From Burkholderiaceae bacterium (lineage in GTDB: Bacteria > Pseudomonadota > Gammaproteobacteria > Burkholderiales > Burkholderiaceae_D), in contig JAFANH010000031.1 in NCBI GenBank assembly GCA_019232795.1, forward strand, positions 1 through 64,000: 64,000 bases of DNA, read 5' to 3'. A program made the translations under genes and the position numbers. Below are positions 16,374 through 24,010 of the stretch, one piece after another; position 1 is the first letter of the stretch, and the number at the start of each line of letters is the position of its first letter. The notes under the pieces were generated by a model. That model saw only the letters and a list, made by a program, of their open reading frames with translations, was not told the DNA's origin and ran no database searches.

Positions 16374-17165
16374 ATGGATTTGCAAATCGGGAACAAGCTG
16401 GCGCTTGTCAGTGGCAGTACGGCGGGAATCGGCAAGGCTATCGCAGTGGCACTGGCACGCGAAGGCGCTCGCGTAATCATCAACGGCCGCACGCAGGCGG
16501 CTGTCGACCGGGCCATTGCTGAAATCAAGAAGGAAACCGGTGCCGACGCACTTGGTTTTGCGGGAGATCTCAGCAAGGCAGAAGGTGCCGATGAGGTGGC
16601 CCGCAAGTTCCCCAACGTTGAAATCCTGGTCAACAACCTGGGTATATTCGAGGCCACACCTTTCGAAGAGATTTCGGACGCCGACTGGCTGCGCTTTTTC
16701 GAAGTTAACGTATTGAGCGGCGTGCGCCTGGCGCGGCTATACCTGCCGGCGATGAAGAAGGCTGACTGGGGCCGCATCATCTTCATTTCAAGCGAAAGCG
16801 GCGTACAGATTCCGACGGAGATGATTCACTACGGTGTGACCAAAACGGCGCAAATTTCTGTATCGAGAGGTCTGGCAGAATCGGTGGCAGGCACTGGCAT
16901 CACCGTAAACAGCGTCCTTCCGGGGCCGACGAAATCGCGCGGTGTCGGCGATTTTGTCGATTCGCTTGCTAAATCCACAGGGCAGACATTCGAGGAATTC
17001 GAAGCCGGCTTCTTTGAGACGGTGCGCCCGACATCCTTGATCAAGCGGTTCGCGACGCCGGAAGAGGTCGCTGCAATGGTGGCCTATATCGCCAGCCCCC
17101 TGGCTTCGGCGACAACCGGGGCGGCATTGCGCGTCGACGGCGGGGTGGTGAAGAGCGCGTTTTAA
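16374..17165 (+). CDS. SDR-family oxidoreductase
   Basis: A 263-residue classical short-chain dehydrogenase. The ATG at 16374 follows a good GGAGAGG ribosome site; an in-frame GTG at 16326 is an unlikely alternative. The cofactor motif SGSTAGIGKAIAVALAREG is followed by NNLGIFE (NNAG type), catalytic Ser (IFISSESG) and YGVTKTAQ (YxxxK). The C-terminal pattern SPLASATTGAALRVDGGVV is typical of 3-oxoacyl-ACP-reductase-like SDRs. The family oxidises or reduces varied alcohols and ketones; the substrate is unknown. It has decayed DNA on both sides and no obvious operon partner. Confidence 0.9.
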   Translation: MDLQIGNKLALVSGSTAGIGKAIAVALAREGARVIINGRTQAAVDRAIAEIKKETGADALGFAGDLSKAEGADEVARKFPNVEILVNNLGIFEATPFEEISDADWLRFFEVNVLSGVRLARLYLPAMKKADWGRIIFISSESGVQIPTEMIHYGVTKTAQISVSRGLAESVAGTGITVNSVLPGPTKSRGVGDFVDSLAKSTGQTFEEFEAGFFETVRPTSLIKRFATPEEVAAMVAYIASPLASATTGAALRVDGGVVKSAF

Positions 17166-17258
17166 AGTTGCTCTGGCAGGGCATGCGGGAAAAATAAGGC
17201 CTCACGGGGAGGCGCCACGACGTGGGGCGAAGTCTTGGCGGCCTTGGGGATTGCGAGG

Positions 17259-17435
17259 CTATCGACTCGTTGTAGAGAGACGGATATCGCGTGACGATGC
17301 GCCGGCGTCGACGCTGCTGTCCGCTACGAATACCCAGTCGCTCTTATCGCTATCCCAAACGCTTTGCAGTTTCGGCGATATGGTCATGCTGACTGTGCGC
17401 GTTTCGCCCGGCTGCAGAGAAATGTCGAGGTCGGT
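17259..17435 (-). pseudogene. Fossil C terminus of a GH3 beta-glucosidase
   Basis: On the minus strand about 58 codons read as the last strands of the fibronectin-III-like domain that ends family 3 beta-glucosidases. The frame runs through ISLQPGETRTVSMTIS, then a Trp-containing turn (SVWDSDKSDWVF), then the hallmark GASSRDIRL before a stop. Upstream of about 17435 the resemblance stops, so the catalytic domains are gone. It is a gene remnant in the region 17166-17598, which has no intact gene. Loss probably followed deletion of the upstream portion when neighbouring genes were rearranged. Confidence 0.6.
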
Positions 17436-17598
17436 TTCATATTCATGCTGTCTTTGCCTTGGCAATTTCTGTTTATCCTCGTGCGGGAAAGCGAACATTT
17501 TAAGCCGCGGTTCTATATTGTCGGCATTGCGATGCAGGCTGCATGGAGACGATAATGGAAACCTTGAATTCACTCAAGCGTACACAACAGGAGAACCC

Positions 17599-17967
17599 AT
17601 GTTTGATCACGTTAAATTCGGAGTCAGCGACTTTGCGGCGAGCAAAGCGTTCTTCCTCAAGGCGCTTGAACCGCTCGGCATCGTCGCCGGCGCGGAGGGA
17701 GAGCCGACCTATGGCATCGAACTTTGCGGAAAGGGCATTGCTTCACTGATCCTGTTCCAGACTCGGGAAAAGCCGGCGCATCTTCACCTGGCGTTTGTGG
17801 CCGAGAATCGGCAACAGGTCGACGCTTTCTATCGTGCGGCGCTGGAGGCCGGCGGCAAGGACAATGGTGCGCCCGGCCTGCGTCCGCAGTACAGCGGGAG
17901 ATACTATGCAGCTTTCGTCATCGGTCCGGACGGGCACAACATCGAGGCGGTTTGCCACGAATCCTAG
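17599..17967 (+). CDS. VOC-superfamily (glyoxalase/bleomycin-resistance fold) protein
   Basis: A 122-residue protein of the vicinal oxygen chelate fold. The ATG at 17599 follows AGGAG; the frame is open further upstream but that part is not conserved. Hallmarks are the opening FDHVKFGVSDFAASKAFF, the mid-region HLHLAFVAENRQQVDAFY and the end GRYYAAFVIGPDGHNIEAV, which match the betaalphabetabetabeta modules with metal-site positions His and Glu. Members are small lyases, dioxygenases or resistance proteins and usually act as dimers; the substrate is unknown. Decayed minus-strand gene pieces flank it on both sides. Confidence 0.88.
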   Translation: MFDHVKFGVSDFAASKAFFLKALEPLGIVAGAEGEPTYGIELCGKGIASLILFQTREKPAHLHLAFVAENRQQVDAFYRAALEAGGKDNGAPGLRPQYSGRYYAAFVIGPDGHNIEAVCHES

Positions 17968-17991
17968 GCACGGCAGGCCCGGGAAAATGAA

Positions 17992-18013
17992 GAAATACCC
18001 GTGCCGGTATTTC
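17992..18013 (-). terminator. Hairpin with minus-strand T-rich tail
   Basis: The stem GAAATACC/GGTATTTC has a 6-nt loop. Only the minus strand continues into a T-rich tail (TTCATTTT), so it fits termination of a minus-strand gene, of which just the fragment at 18017-18130 remains. Confidence 0.5.
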
Positions 18014-18016
18014 CAT

Positions 18017-18130
18017 CTAGAGCTTGAGCTTCAATACCGCGGCGCCCACGGCAGCGTAAAGCGCTTCGCTTTTGTCGATGGCGGGATGCAATGGAACCCG
18101 CAGCGGGGCCGGATACTCGCCATGACCATC
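18017..18130 (-). pseudogene. Possible C-terminal fragment of a lost gene
   Basis: A minus-strand frame of about 38 codons ends at TAG (18017-18019) and uses host-like codons: it reads DGHGEYPAPLRVPLHPAID and then KSEALYAAVGAAVLKLKL. A terminator-like hairpin sits just after its stop. Upstream the frame breaks. I do not recognise the family. The rest of 17968-18328 is AT-richer DNA leading to the sedolisin gene. This could be chance, since the plus strand is also open here. Confidence 0.3.
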
Positions 18131-18328
18131 CCTTGAGCTTGTGTTTTTTGGCCCGGGTGGCGTCACATTCGCTAGCCACAACGGATGAAACAGATACTGT
18201 CAGAAATGACAGTAATTTCCCCATATTTTGTTTATTGCGTTGAGGTAATATTTGCGGTTTGAATTCATCTATAAGTGACTCACAAGCACGGCAGCACTAC
18301 AAAAGCGAGAACTTGTTTTGGGGACGAG

Positions 18329-21300
18329 ATGAGGATTATCACCGCGGGTATTATGCGATTTCAAATTTTGATGTTGTCGGTAATTCTGGCCGGATGCGGA
18401 GGGGCGGCCGATTCGGTAACCGGGTTGTTCAGCCAGAGTAAACACCTGGCGCGCGACGATAAGACGGCAATCACGGACGCCAGTTACCAAGACGTGGTGG
18501 AGCAATTGTATGTGGCGTATTACGGCCGCCCCGCCGACCCGGCCGGTTTGGCATACTGGGAAAGCGTGCTGCATGCGGCCAATGCGCCCACCAGCATTGC
18601 GGGCCTCAACACGGTTTATTCGACACCGGCCATCAAGGCCATCGTGGACAGCTTCGGCAACAGCTCGGAATCTCAAGCGTTGTACGGCACGGGAAATTCT
18701 TCCGGTTTCATTAACGCGATCTACCAAAACATCCTGGCACGCTCCACGTCGACCGACCAGGCCGGCGCAAATTACTGGGCAGGATTGCTTTCCAACGGTT
18801 CCATGACGCAGGCCCAAGCCGCTTTGGCGATCCTGGCTGCCGCTGCCGGCGAGCCGACTACGAGTGCGGACGAGCAGGTGGTGGCGAACCGCCTTGCCAT
18901 GGCCGACGTGTTTACCGGTCAGGTAAGCAGTCAGAATGCAGGGGGCTCCTATAGCGGCGCGAACGCGAACTCAAATGCGCGCGCCATGCTGGCCCAGGTG
19001 AACAGCAATACCGACGCGACCACCTTTGCGGCGGCCGCCGCGTCAACGCTGGCGGCGATTGTAAATCAGGCGGTATTCGAAAGCACCGCCTTGAACGGAG
19101 GCGAGGGCGCGATATACGGCAATCTTCCGTATGGCGGCGGCACCATGGTATCGGGCACGAATTTCATCTATGCCGAAACCATCAACGCGCTCAAGCAGTC
19201 GCCATCGACTGGGGCTCAATTCGCAATGGAGGCGGATGCCAGCCTTGACTCCGCCCTGACAGTGCCCGGCGAAGGCAGTTCGCGGGTCTTGCATAACGGT
19301 CAGATTACATTGTTGCCCGGTCTCGCCCAGCGCCGAGTCACTTATGTCGGCAGCGACGTTCAAGTGGACCGCCTGGCAACCGATGGAACGACGGTGCTCT
19401 ATTCGAGCCATTTTTTCAATTACAGCTCGCTACCGTTGTCTGGTCCGATGGAAAATTCGCCCGAAGAAATGCAGGCAACGGTACCGATCAGCCAATGGAT
19501 CGTTTACAACAACTTTGCCGCCAACGCGCAATGGCAAAGTGGAGCAGCCTACATAAAGAAGCAGGGGATGCGCAACGGCGATTACTATGAGGTGTCTGAC
19601 TGCACCAATGTCGCCTCCCCAACTTATACGACGGGGAACCAGCCCACGCCTTGCCTGACCGGCGGCTCGCTCGCCAGCTTTTTCCCGTTCAGCCTGGTCG
19701 ACCAGGACAATCATCCCAACGAAACCTATTTCGCCGGTGACGGCACCATTTCGACTATTCAGGGCTTGACCATGTGGGTCGCCAATTCGCCGATGGGGCC
19801 TGGCTTGTCCTCCACTCAGGACTATCGCTTTTTCGTCGAATTGAACGGCAACGTCTACATGGGCTATTTCGAAAAGGATGGCACACAGTACTATTACCCA
19901 AACGCCGACGGCACCAGTGTCAATTACGTCATTACCTTGAACCAGGCCGCAGTGGCCAGCGTGCAAAAGGGGATTATTTCCGGCGCATCGCTTCCCGGTT
20001 CGCAAGCCGGTCTGGCGACTGCCGTGTCCTCGATGTCTGATCTGTTCGGCATCGGCGGCACGGGGACCAATGGTTCCCTGTCTCCGGCTGATCTTCGGAA
20101 ACATTACAATGTTCCCTCGAGTCTGACCGGTGCGGGACAGACTATCGCGATCGTCGATGCTCCCGGTAGCGGTAATGTTGCCGATGACTTGAATACTTAC
20201 AGCCAATACTACGGTCTACCACAGTGCAATAGTGCGAACCCCTGCTTCCAACACATAGATCTGTCGAATGGCGCAGCGATAGACGGCACCAAGGATTGGG
20301 GGAGCGAAATCGAGCTCGACACACAGATGGTGCACGCGATGGCTCCGGGCGCGACCATCATCCTGGTAACAGCCGCAAGCAGTAATGGAAGTGATTTGCA
20401 GGCAGCAGTGAATTATGCGGCCAACCTGCCCGGAGTAACAGCGGTATCGATGAGCTTCACCGTATCGTCGGGTTTCAGCTACGCTCAGGAAGCAGTCTTT
20501 GCGGGCTACCAGGCGCGCGGCTGGCCGGTGTTCTTTGCCAGCAGCGGCGATTCCGGCCACCAGACCTACGCGCCCTATCCGGCCGAATCTCAATACGTCA
20601 CGTCCGTCGGTGGTACCCGCATCAATTCGGTGACTTGGAATTCGCCGTCAAGTGAAACCGCTTGGCAGTATTCCGGGGGTGGCAGGAGTTTCTGGGTGTT
20701 GGCCCCGGACTGGCAGCTGACCACGATACCGGTGCCTTACCTGCTCTCGAACACTAGTTCACGCGCCGTGCCGGATGTAGCCGCGGTCGCAGATTTCAAG
20801 TACAGCGCAGTCTCGGTCTATTACAAGGACAACTGGGTGCTGATGGGGGGAACCAGTGCCTCGGCGCCGATTTGGGCAGGGATATCGGCGCTGCTGGGCC
20901 AATATCTGGCCAACCAAAATATCTCGCTTTCGAATCTCGTCAGCAAGACCAAGGGGGGCTTCAACGGCCTGTTGTACGGAACGGTGCAATCGCCCGGAAC
21001 CGGTTCCGGTTTCTACGACATTACTTCCGGCACCAACAATCTGACCACCTCATTGTGCGCGCTGTGCACGGCCCAGACGGGTTATGACGATGTGACGGGC
21101 TTGGGAACGCCCAATGTTGCCAGCTTGTTTGCCAACATCGCCGGCGAATCGCTGAACTGTAAGGCCGGCGTGGGTGGTGGCACCAACGGGCTTTCTTTTT
21201 ACACGACGGCTGGAAGTTTTGCTTACACGATCAGCAATTCGACCGCGTCAGCCTCCGAAACCAGTACGCTCAACTGGGGAGTCAATTACAACAATTCAAG

Positions 21301-21610
21301 TTCTTCAAGCGGTGCGTACACCGGCTCGCTGCGAGCCAGATTGTGGGCGGTATCGACACCTTATTCCGGCGGCACCATTACCGGTTACGTGGAAGGGCTG
21401 TATACACCGAATTTTTCGGGCCAGGGTTCGCAGAGTTCAAATCAGCTCGACAACGGCTACTATGTGGCAAATATACAGAGCACTGCCAGCGGAACGAATG
21501 CGCCTGCCGGGATTTACTGCCTGGTGGCGACCTTGGAGGAGTATCAAGCGTCCGGGGTCTATACCATTGTCGACTGGGCGACGTATTCCAGTCCGGTCAT
21601 TTTCCAATGA
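18329..21610 (+). CDS. Lipoprotein with DUF4214 repeats and a sedolisin (S53) protease domain
   Basis: About 1093 residues. The start at 18329 is preferred because GGGGACGAG precedes it and it opens straight into a lipoprotein signal with lipobox LAGC (Cys about 23). Residues about 45-245 hold DUF4214-type repeats (LYVAYYGRPADPAGLAYW, IYQNILARSTSTDQAGANYW). Residues about 260-600 are a domain I do not recognise. The S53 domain follows: Glu660 and Asp664 (GSEIELDTQ), oxyanion Asp741 (SSGDSG), Ser843 (GGTSASAP) and calcium-site Asp residues (FYDIT, YDDVTGLGTPN). The last 170 residues or so are another unassigned beta-rich, Ser-rich part. Sedolisins are acid endopeptidases; a usual pro-kumamolisin prodomain is not visible. 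Probably outer-membrane anchored. Confidence 0.88.
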   Translation: MRIITAGIMRFQILMLSVILAGCGGAADSVTGLFSQSKHLARDDKTAITDASYQDVVEQLYVAYYGRPADPAGLAYWESVLHAANAPTSIAGLNTVYSTPAIKAIVDSFGNSSESQALYGTGNSSGFINAIYQNILARSTSTDQAGANYWAGLLSNGSMTQAQAALAILAAAAGEPTTSADEQVVANRLAMADVFTGQVSSQNAGGSYSGANANSNARAMLAQVNSNTDATTFAAAAASTLAAIVNQAVFESTALNGGEGAIYGNLPYGGGTMVSGTNFIYAETINALKQSPSTGAQFAMEADASLDSALTVPGEGSSRVLHNGQITLLPGLAQRRVTYVGSDVQVDRLATDGTTVLYSSHFFNYSSLPLSGPMENSPEEMQATVPISQWIVYNNFAANAQWQSGAAYIKKQGMRNGDYYEVSDCTNVASPTYTTGNQPTPCLTGGSLASFFPFSLVDQDNHPNETYFAGDGTISTIQGLTMWVANSPMGPGLSSTQDYRFFVELNGNVYMGYFEKDGTQYYYPNADGTSVNYVITLNQAAVASVQKGIISGASLPGSQAGLATAVSSMSDLFGIGGTGTNGSLSPADLRKHYNVPSSLTGAGQTIAIVDAPGSGNVADDLNTYSQYYGLPQCNSANPCFQHIDLSNGAAIDGTKDWGSEIELDTQMVHAMAPGATIILVTAASSNGSDLQAAVNYAANLPGVTAVSMSFTVSSGFSYAQEAVFAGYQARGWPVFFASSGDSGHQTYAPYPAESQYVTSVGGTRINSVTWNSPSSETAWQYSGGGRSFWVLAPDWQLTTIPVPYLLSNTSSRAVPDVAAVADFKYSAVSVYYKDNWVLMGGTSASAPIWAGISALLGQYLANQNISLSNLVSKTKGGFNGLLYGTVQSPGTGSGFYDITSGTNNLTTSLCALCTAQTGYDDVTGLGTPNVASLFANIAGESLNCKAGVGGGTNGLSFYTTAGSFAYTISNSTASASETSTLNWGVNYNNSSSSSGAYTGSLRARLWAVSTPYSGGTITGYVEGLYTPNFSGQGSQSSNQLDNGYYVANIQSTASGTNAPAGIYCLVATLEEYQASGVYTIVDWATYSSPVIFQ

Positions 21611-21649
21611 GCGGCGCCAGGGGATATCAGCCAAACGGAGCAACGGGCG

Positions 21650-22165
21650 CTATTGCTGCACCTCTCCAACGAACTTCCGGCAAAACACTTTCGCATCGGT
21701 GTTCTGGTACATGATCTCGCTCGTGCCCTGCGACTGGTAGGGAGAATACTGATAGCCGCTGTCGGTCTTGACGTAGATCATGCCGGTCGAGGTTTTCAGG
21801 GCCTTGGCCAGGTCGTCGGGCTTGCCCTTGAACAGCACGCCGACGAAGATCCAGTCGCCGGTCTGGTCGCCGACGAACACTTCCTGTACCGGCTGGCCGT
21901 ATAACTGCGCCTTGGCCTTGAACCAGTAGGCGCCCTGGTCGCGCTTGTAGGGCGGGCCGAAACTGGCGGCCAGATAGTCGTAATAAAACTTGAGGTCGAG
22001 CTTGTCGCGGCACAGGATTGCAGGGCCGAGGGTGACGCCGAGGTTGGGTTTGGGACCACCGGCCGCATGTGCATCAATGGCGCCGCTACATAGCAGGGCG
22101 GCCAGGGCGGCGGCATGGAATGTTTTCCCGCGGGAGTGATGGTGTCTAAGCAGGCGGCGAATCAT
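21650..22165 (-). CDS. Hypothetical secreted protein
   Basis: A 171-residue protein I do not recognise. The N terminus is basic (MIRRLLRHHHSRGK) and followed by a hydrophobic stretch (AAALAALLCSGAIDAHAA) that reads as a signal peptide with cleavage after AHA. The mature part of about 135 residues has two Cys (AILCRDKLDL, KVFCRKFVGE) that could form a disulfide, and several aromatic clusters (FYYDYLAASFG, GYQYSPYQ). It converges with the sedolisin gene, with only about 40 bp between stops. Periplasmic location is inferred. Confidence 0.75.
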   Translation of the reverse strand: MIRRLLRHHHSRGKTFHAAALAALLCSGAIDAHAAGGPKPNLGVTLGPAILCRDKLDLKFYYDYLAASFGPPYKRDQGAYWFKAKAQLYGQPVQEVFVGDQTGDWIFVGVLFKGKPDDLAKALKTSTGMIYVKTDSGYQYSPYQSQGTSEIMYQNTDAKVFCRKFVGEVQQ

Positions 22166-22233
22166 GTGGCGATTATGCCGGATTAAACGCGGCCAGGGAA
22201 AGAAACGGAGCCCGCAGGGCGACCGGGGAAACG

Positions 22234-22482
22234 CTATTCCTCGTAGCGCGGCACCGGGTCCAGAGTGTCAAGCAAGTCGTCGGGTTCGTCGCGGTATAGC
22301 GATTCCTTGCGTTCGTAGTAGGTGGCTTCATTGCTGGTGTCGACGTCGCCGAAAATCATTTGCTGGAGACGGCGCGGATCGTTGAAAGGATCGGCGTCGG
22401 GCGCGGTTGTGGTTTCGCGTTCGATCTCAGTGCGATCATCGTCGGGATCTTCGTCGTGCAGGCGGCGAGGTCTGGTTGCCAT
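22234..22482 (-). CDS. Small acidic hypothetical protein
   Basis: An 82-residue, strongly charged protein (RRLHDEDPDDDRTEIERET, DEPDDLLDTLDPVPRYEE). The Met at 22482 has a strong AGGAGGG ribosome site, so it is preferred over a start 27 codons upstream. There is no membrane segment or recognised domain, and it is probably partly disordered. It lies downstream of nothing obvious on its strand and is divergent from the atu operon promoter region. Confidence 0.65.
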   Translation of the reverse strand: MATRPRRLHDEDPDDDRTEIERETTTAPDADPFNDPRRLQQMIFGDVDTSNEATYYERKESLYRDEPDDLLDTLDPVPRYEE

Positions 22483-22675
22483 AATCTTCCCTCCTGGATA
22501 CCGCAGTACTGCCATCAGTAAGCTAGCTGCTCCCGGTGCTATGCCGGGCGCTTTTCTGTTCACAACTTTACTCTCAATCAGTGTCGATTGGGACGAGATA
22601 GAAAAAGAAAATCGCGGTGAAATTTTGAAAAAATATTAACTGTGGCAGCGTAGCGGAACAAGTAAAAACACCAAC

Positions 22676-22705
22676 TTTACAAAGCAAGCGCTTGCTTGTT
22701 AAAAT
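22676..22705 (+). promoter_or_regulatory. atu operon promoter with palindromic operator in the spacer
   Basis: A sigma-70-like -35 TTTACA (22676-22681) and -10 TAAAAT (22700-22705) are 18 bp apart. Almost the whole spacer is a perfect 16-bp palindrome, AAGCAAGCGCTTGCTT (22682-22697). A dimeric repressor bound there would block RNA polymerase. TetR-family regulators such as AtuR govern comparable operons, and a TetR gene lies at 32466-33110, but no direct link is shown. The leader would be about 150 nt. Confidence 0.7.
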
Positions 22706-22860
22706 CGATGGTGATTCGCAGGATGCATGGAACTGATTGAATTCTCGAAGAGAAACAAGGCCTTGCGTGTGTTTTTTCCAGGCAAACTCTATTAAGTGCA
22801 GAATGTGGTGTCCTTGGTGTGGGTCAAATGTATGGCGCCAAGGAAATAAACGGGGGAGAC

Positions 22861-23748
22861 ATGACAAATTACCGCAGCATTTTCCATTCGAGCCTGTTCG
22901 CCGGGCAGGTCGTTGTCGTGACCGGCGGCGGCTCCGGCATTGGCCGCTGCGCGGCCCACGAATTGGCTGCGCTCGGCGCACACACGGTGCTGGTTGGGCG
23001 CAACGCCGAAAAGCTTGAAACCGTGCGTGCCGAAATTGCTGCGGCAGGCGGAAGCGCCAGCACTCAGGTGTGCGACATCCGCGACGAAGTTGCCGTGCAG
23101 GCCGCGGTGCAAGCGGTGTTGCGCGAGCACGGCCGCATCGATGCCTTGCTCAACAACGCCGGCGGCCAGTATCCTTCGGCGCTGAAAGACATTTCGCTCA
23201 AGGGTTGGGAGGCCGTGGTCAAGACCAACTTGACCGGCGGTTTCCTGATGGCGCGTGAATGCCTGACGCAATGGATGCAGCAAAACGGCGGCGCCATCGT
23301 CAACATCGTGGCCGACATGTGGGGCAGTATGCCCGGTATGGGGCATTCTGGTGCGGCGCGAGCCGGCATGGTCAGCTTCACCGAAACTGCTGCGCTGGAA
23401 TGGGCGCAGTACGGCGTGCGTGTCAATGCGGTGGCGCCAGGCTACGTGGCCTCAAGCGGCATGGACCACTATCCGCCCGAGATGGCGCCATTGCTGCGCA
23501 GTGCGGCCAAGGGTGTGCCGCTGCAGCGCATGGCCACCGAAGCGGAAATTTCCGCACCTATCGTATTCCTGCTGTCGGAAGCGGCCAGTTTCATCACCGG
23601 CAGCGTGCTGCGCGTCGACGGCGGCCGGCCGCAAATGCGCGCCGGCTGGATGGTGCCGAAAGATGCGGCGGGAGGCGAACGCGCCGCCGTACGCGCCTAC
23701 GACGGCTTTCCTCTGGCGCGCGTGCCAAAAGTATTCCAGCCCAATTAA
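22861..23748 (+). CDS. atuB: PECR-type short-chain dehydrogenase/reductase, AtuB-like
   Basis: A 295-residue SDR starting at the ATG at 22861 after GGGGGAG. The nucleotide-binding motif is TGGGSGIGRCAAHELA and NNAG occurs as LLNNAGGQYP. The usual YxxxK is replaced by HSGAARAG (His162, Arg167). This is the pattern of peroxisomal trans-2-enoyl-CoA reductase and 2,4-dienoyl-CoA reductases, which act on acyl-CoA thioesters without the standard Tyr. That points to an acyl-CoA substrate, in keeping with the operon. It sits first in the cluster, where P. aeruginosa atuAB includes an SDR of unknown role. The atuB name is by position only. Confidence 0.75.
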   Translation: MTNYRSIFHSSLFAGQVVVVTGGGSGIGRCAAHELAALGAHTVLVGRNAEKLETVRAEIAAAGGSASTQVCDIRDEVAVQAAVQAVLREHGRIDALLNNAGGQYPSALKDISLKGWEAVVKTNLTGGFLMARECLTQWMQQNGGAIVNIVADMWGSMPGMGHSGAARAGMVSFTETAALEWAQYGVRVNAVAPGYVASSGMDHYPPEMAPLLRSAAKGVPLQRMATEAEISAPIVFLLSEAASFITGSVLRVDGGRPQMRAGWMVPKDAAGGERAAVRAYDGFPLARVPKVFQPN

Positions 23749-24010
23749 ACCTAGAAACCGCAGTTGATCGCTTGTTGATACCGGAAAGTTCGCATGAACG
23801 CTGACTTTGATGCATGTTGGGACATTCACCGAATGGGTGAGAACGCTACGCACCCGCTGGCACGTCCATGCGGGCGCCCGGCTTTGTCATTCCTCCTAGC
23901 GGGCAATAGCCCGCGTCGTCGTCATTTCGCGCCGGACACACACCTGAACGCACCATCGGGCGCGTCCAACTACGGTTCCTAGGTTAAAAACAACAGAGGC
24001 AAAGCAAGCA

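Noticed and set aside
17251-17598. Upstream extension of the VOC protein frame
   Set aside because: The internal ATG at 17599 has AGGAG and begins the domain; the extension runs over the beta-glucosidase fossil.
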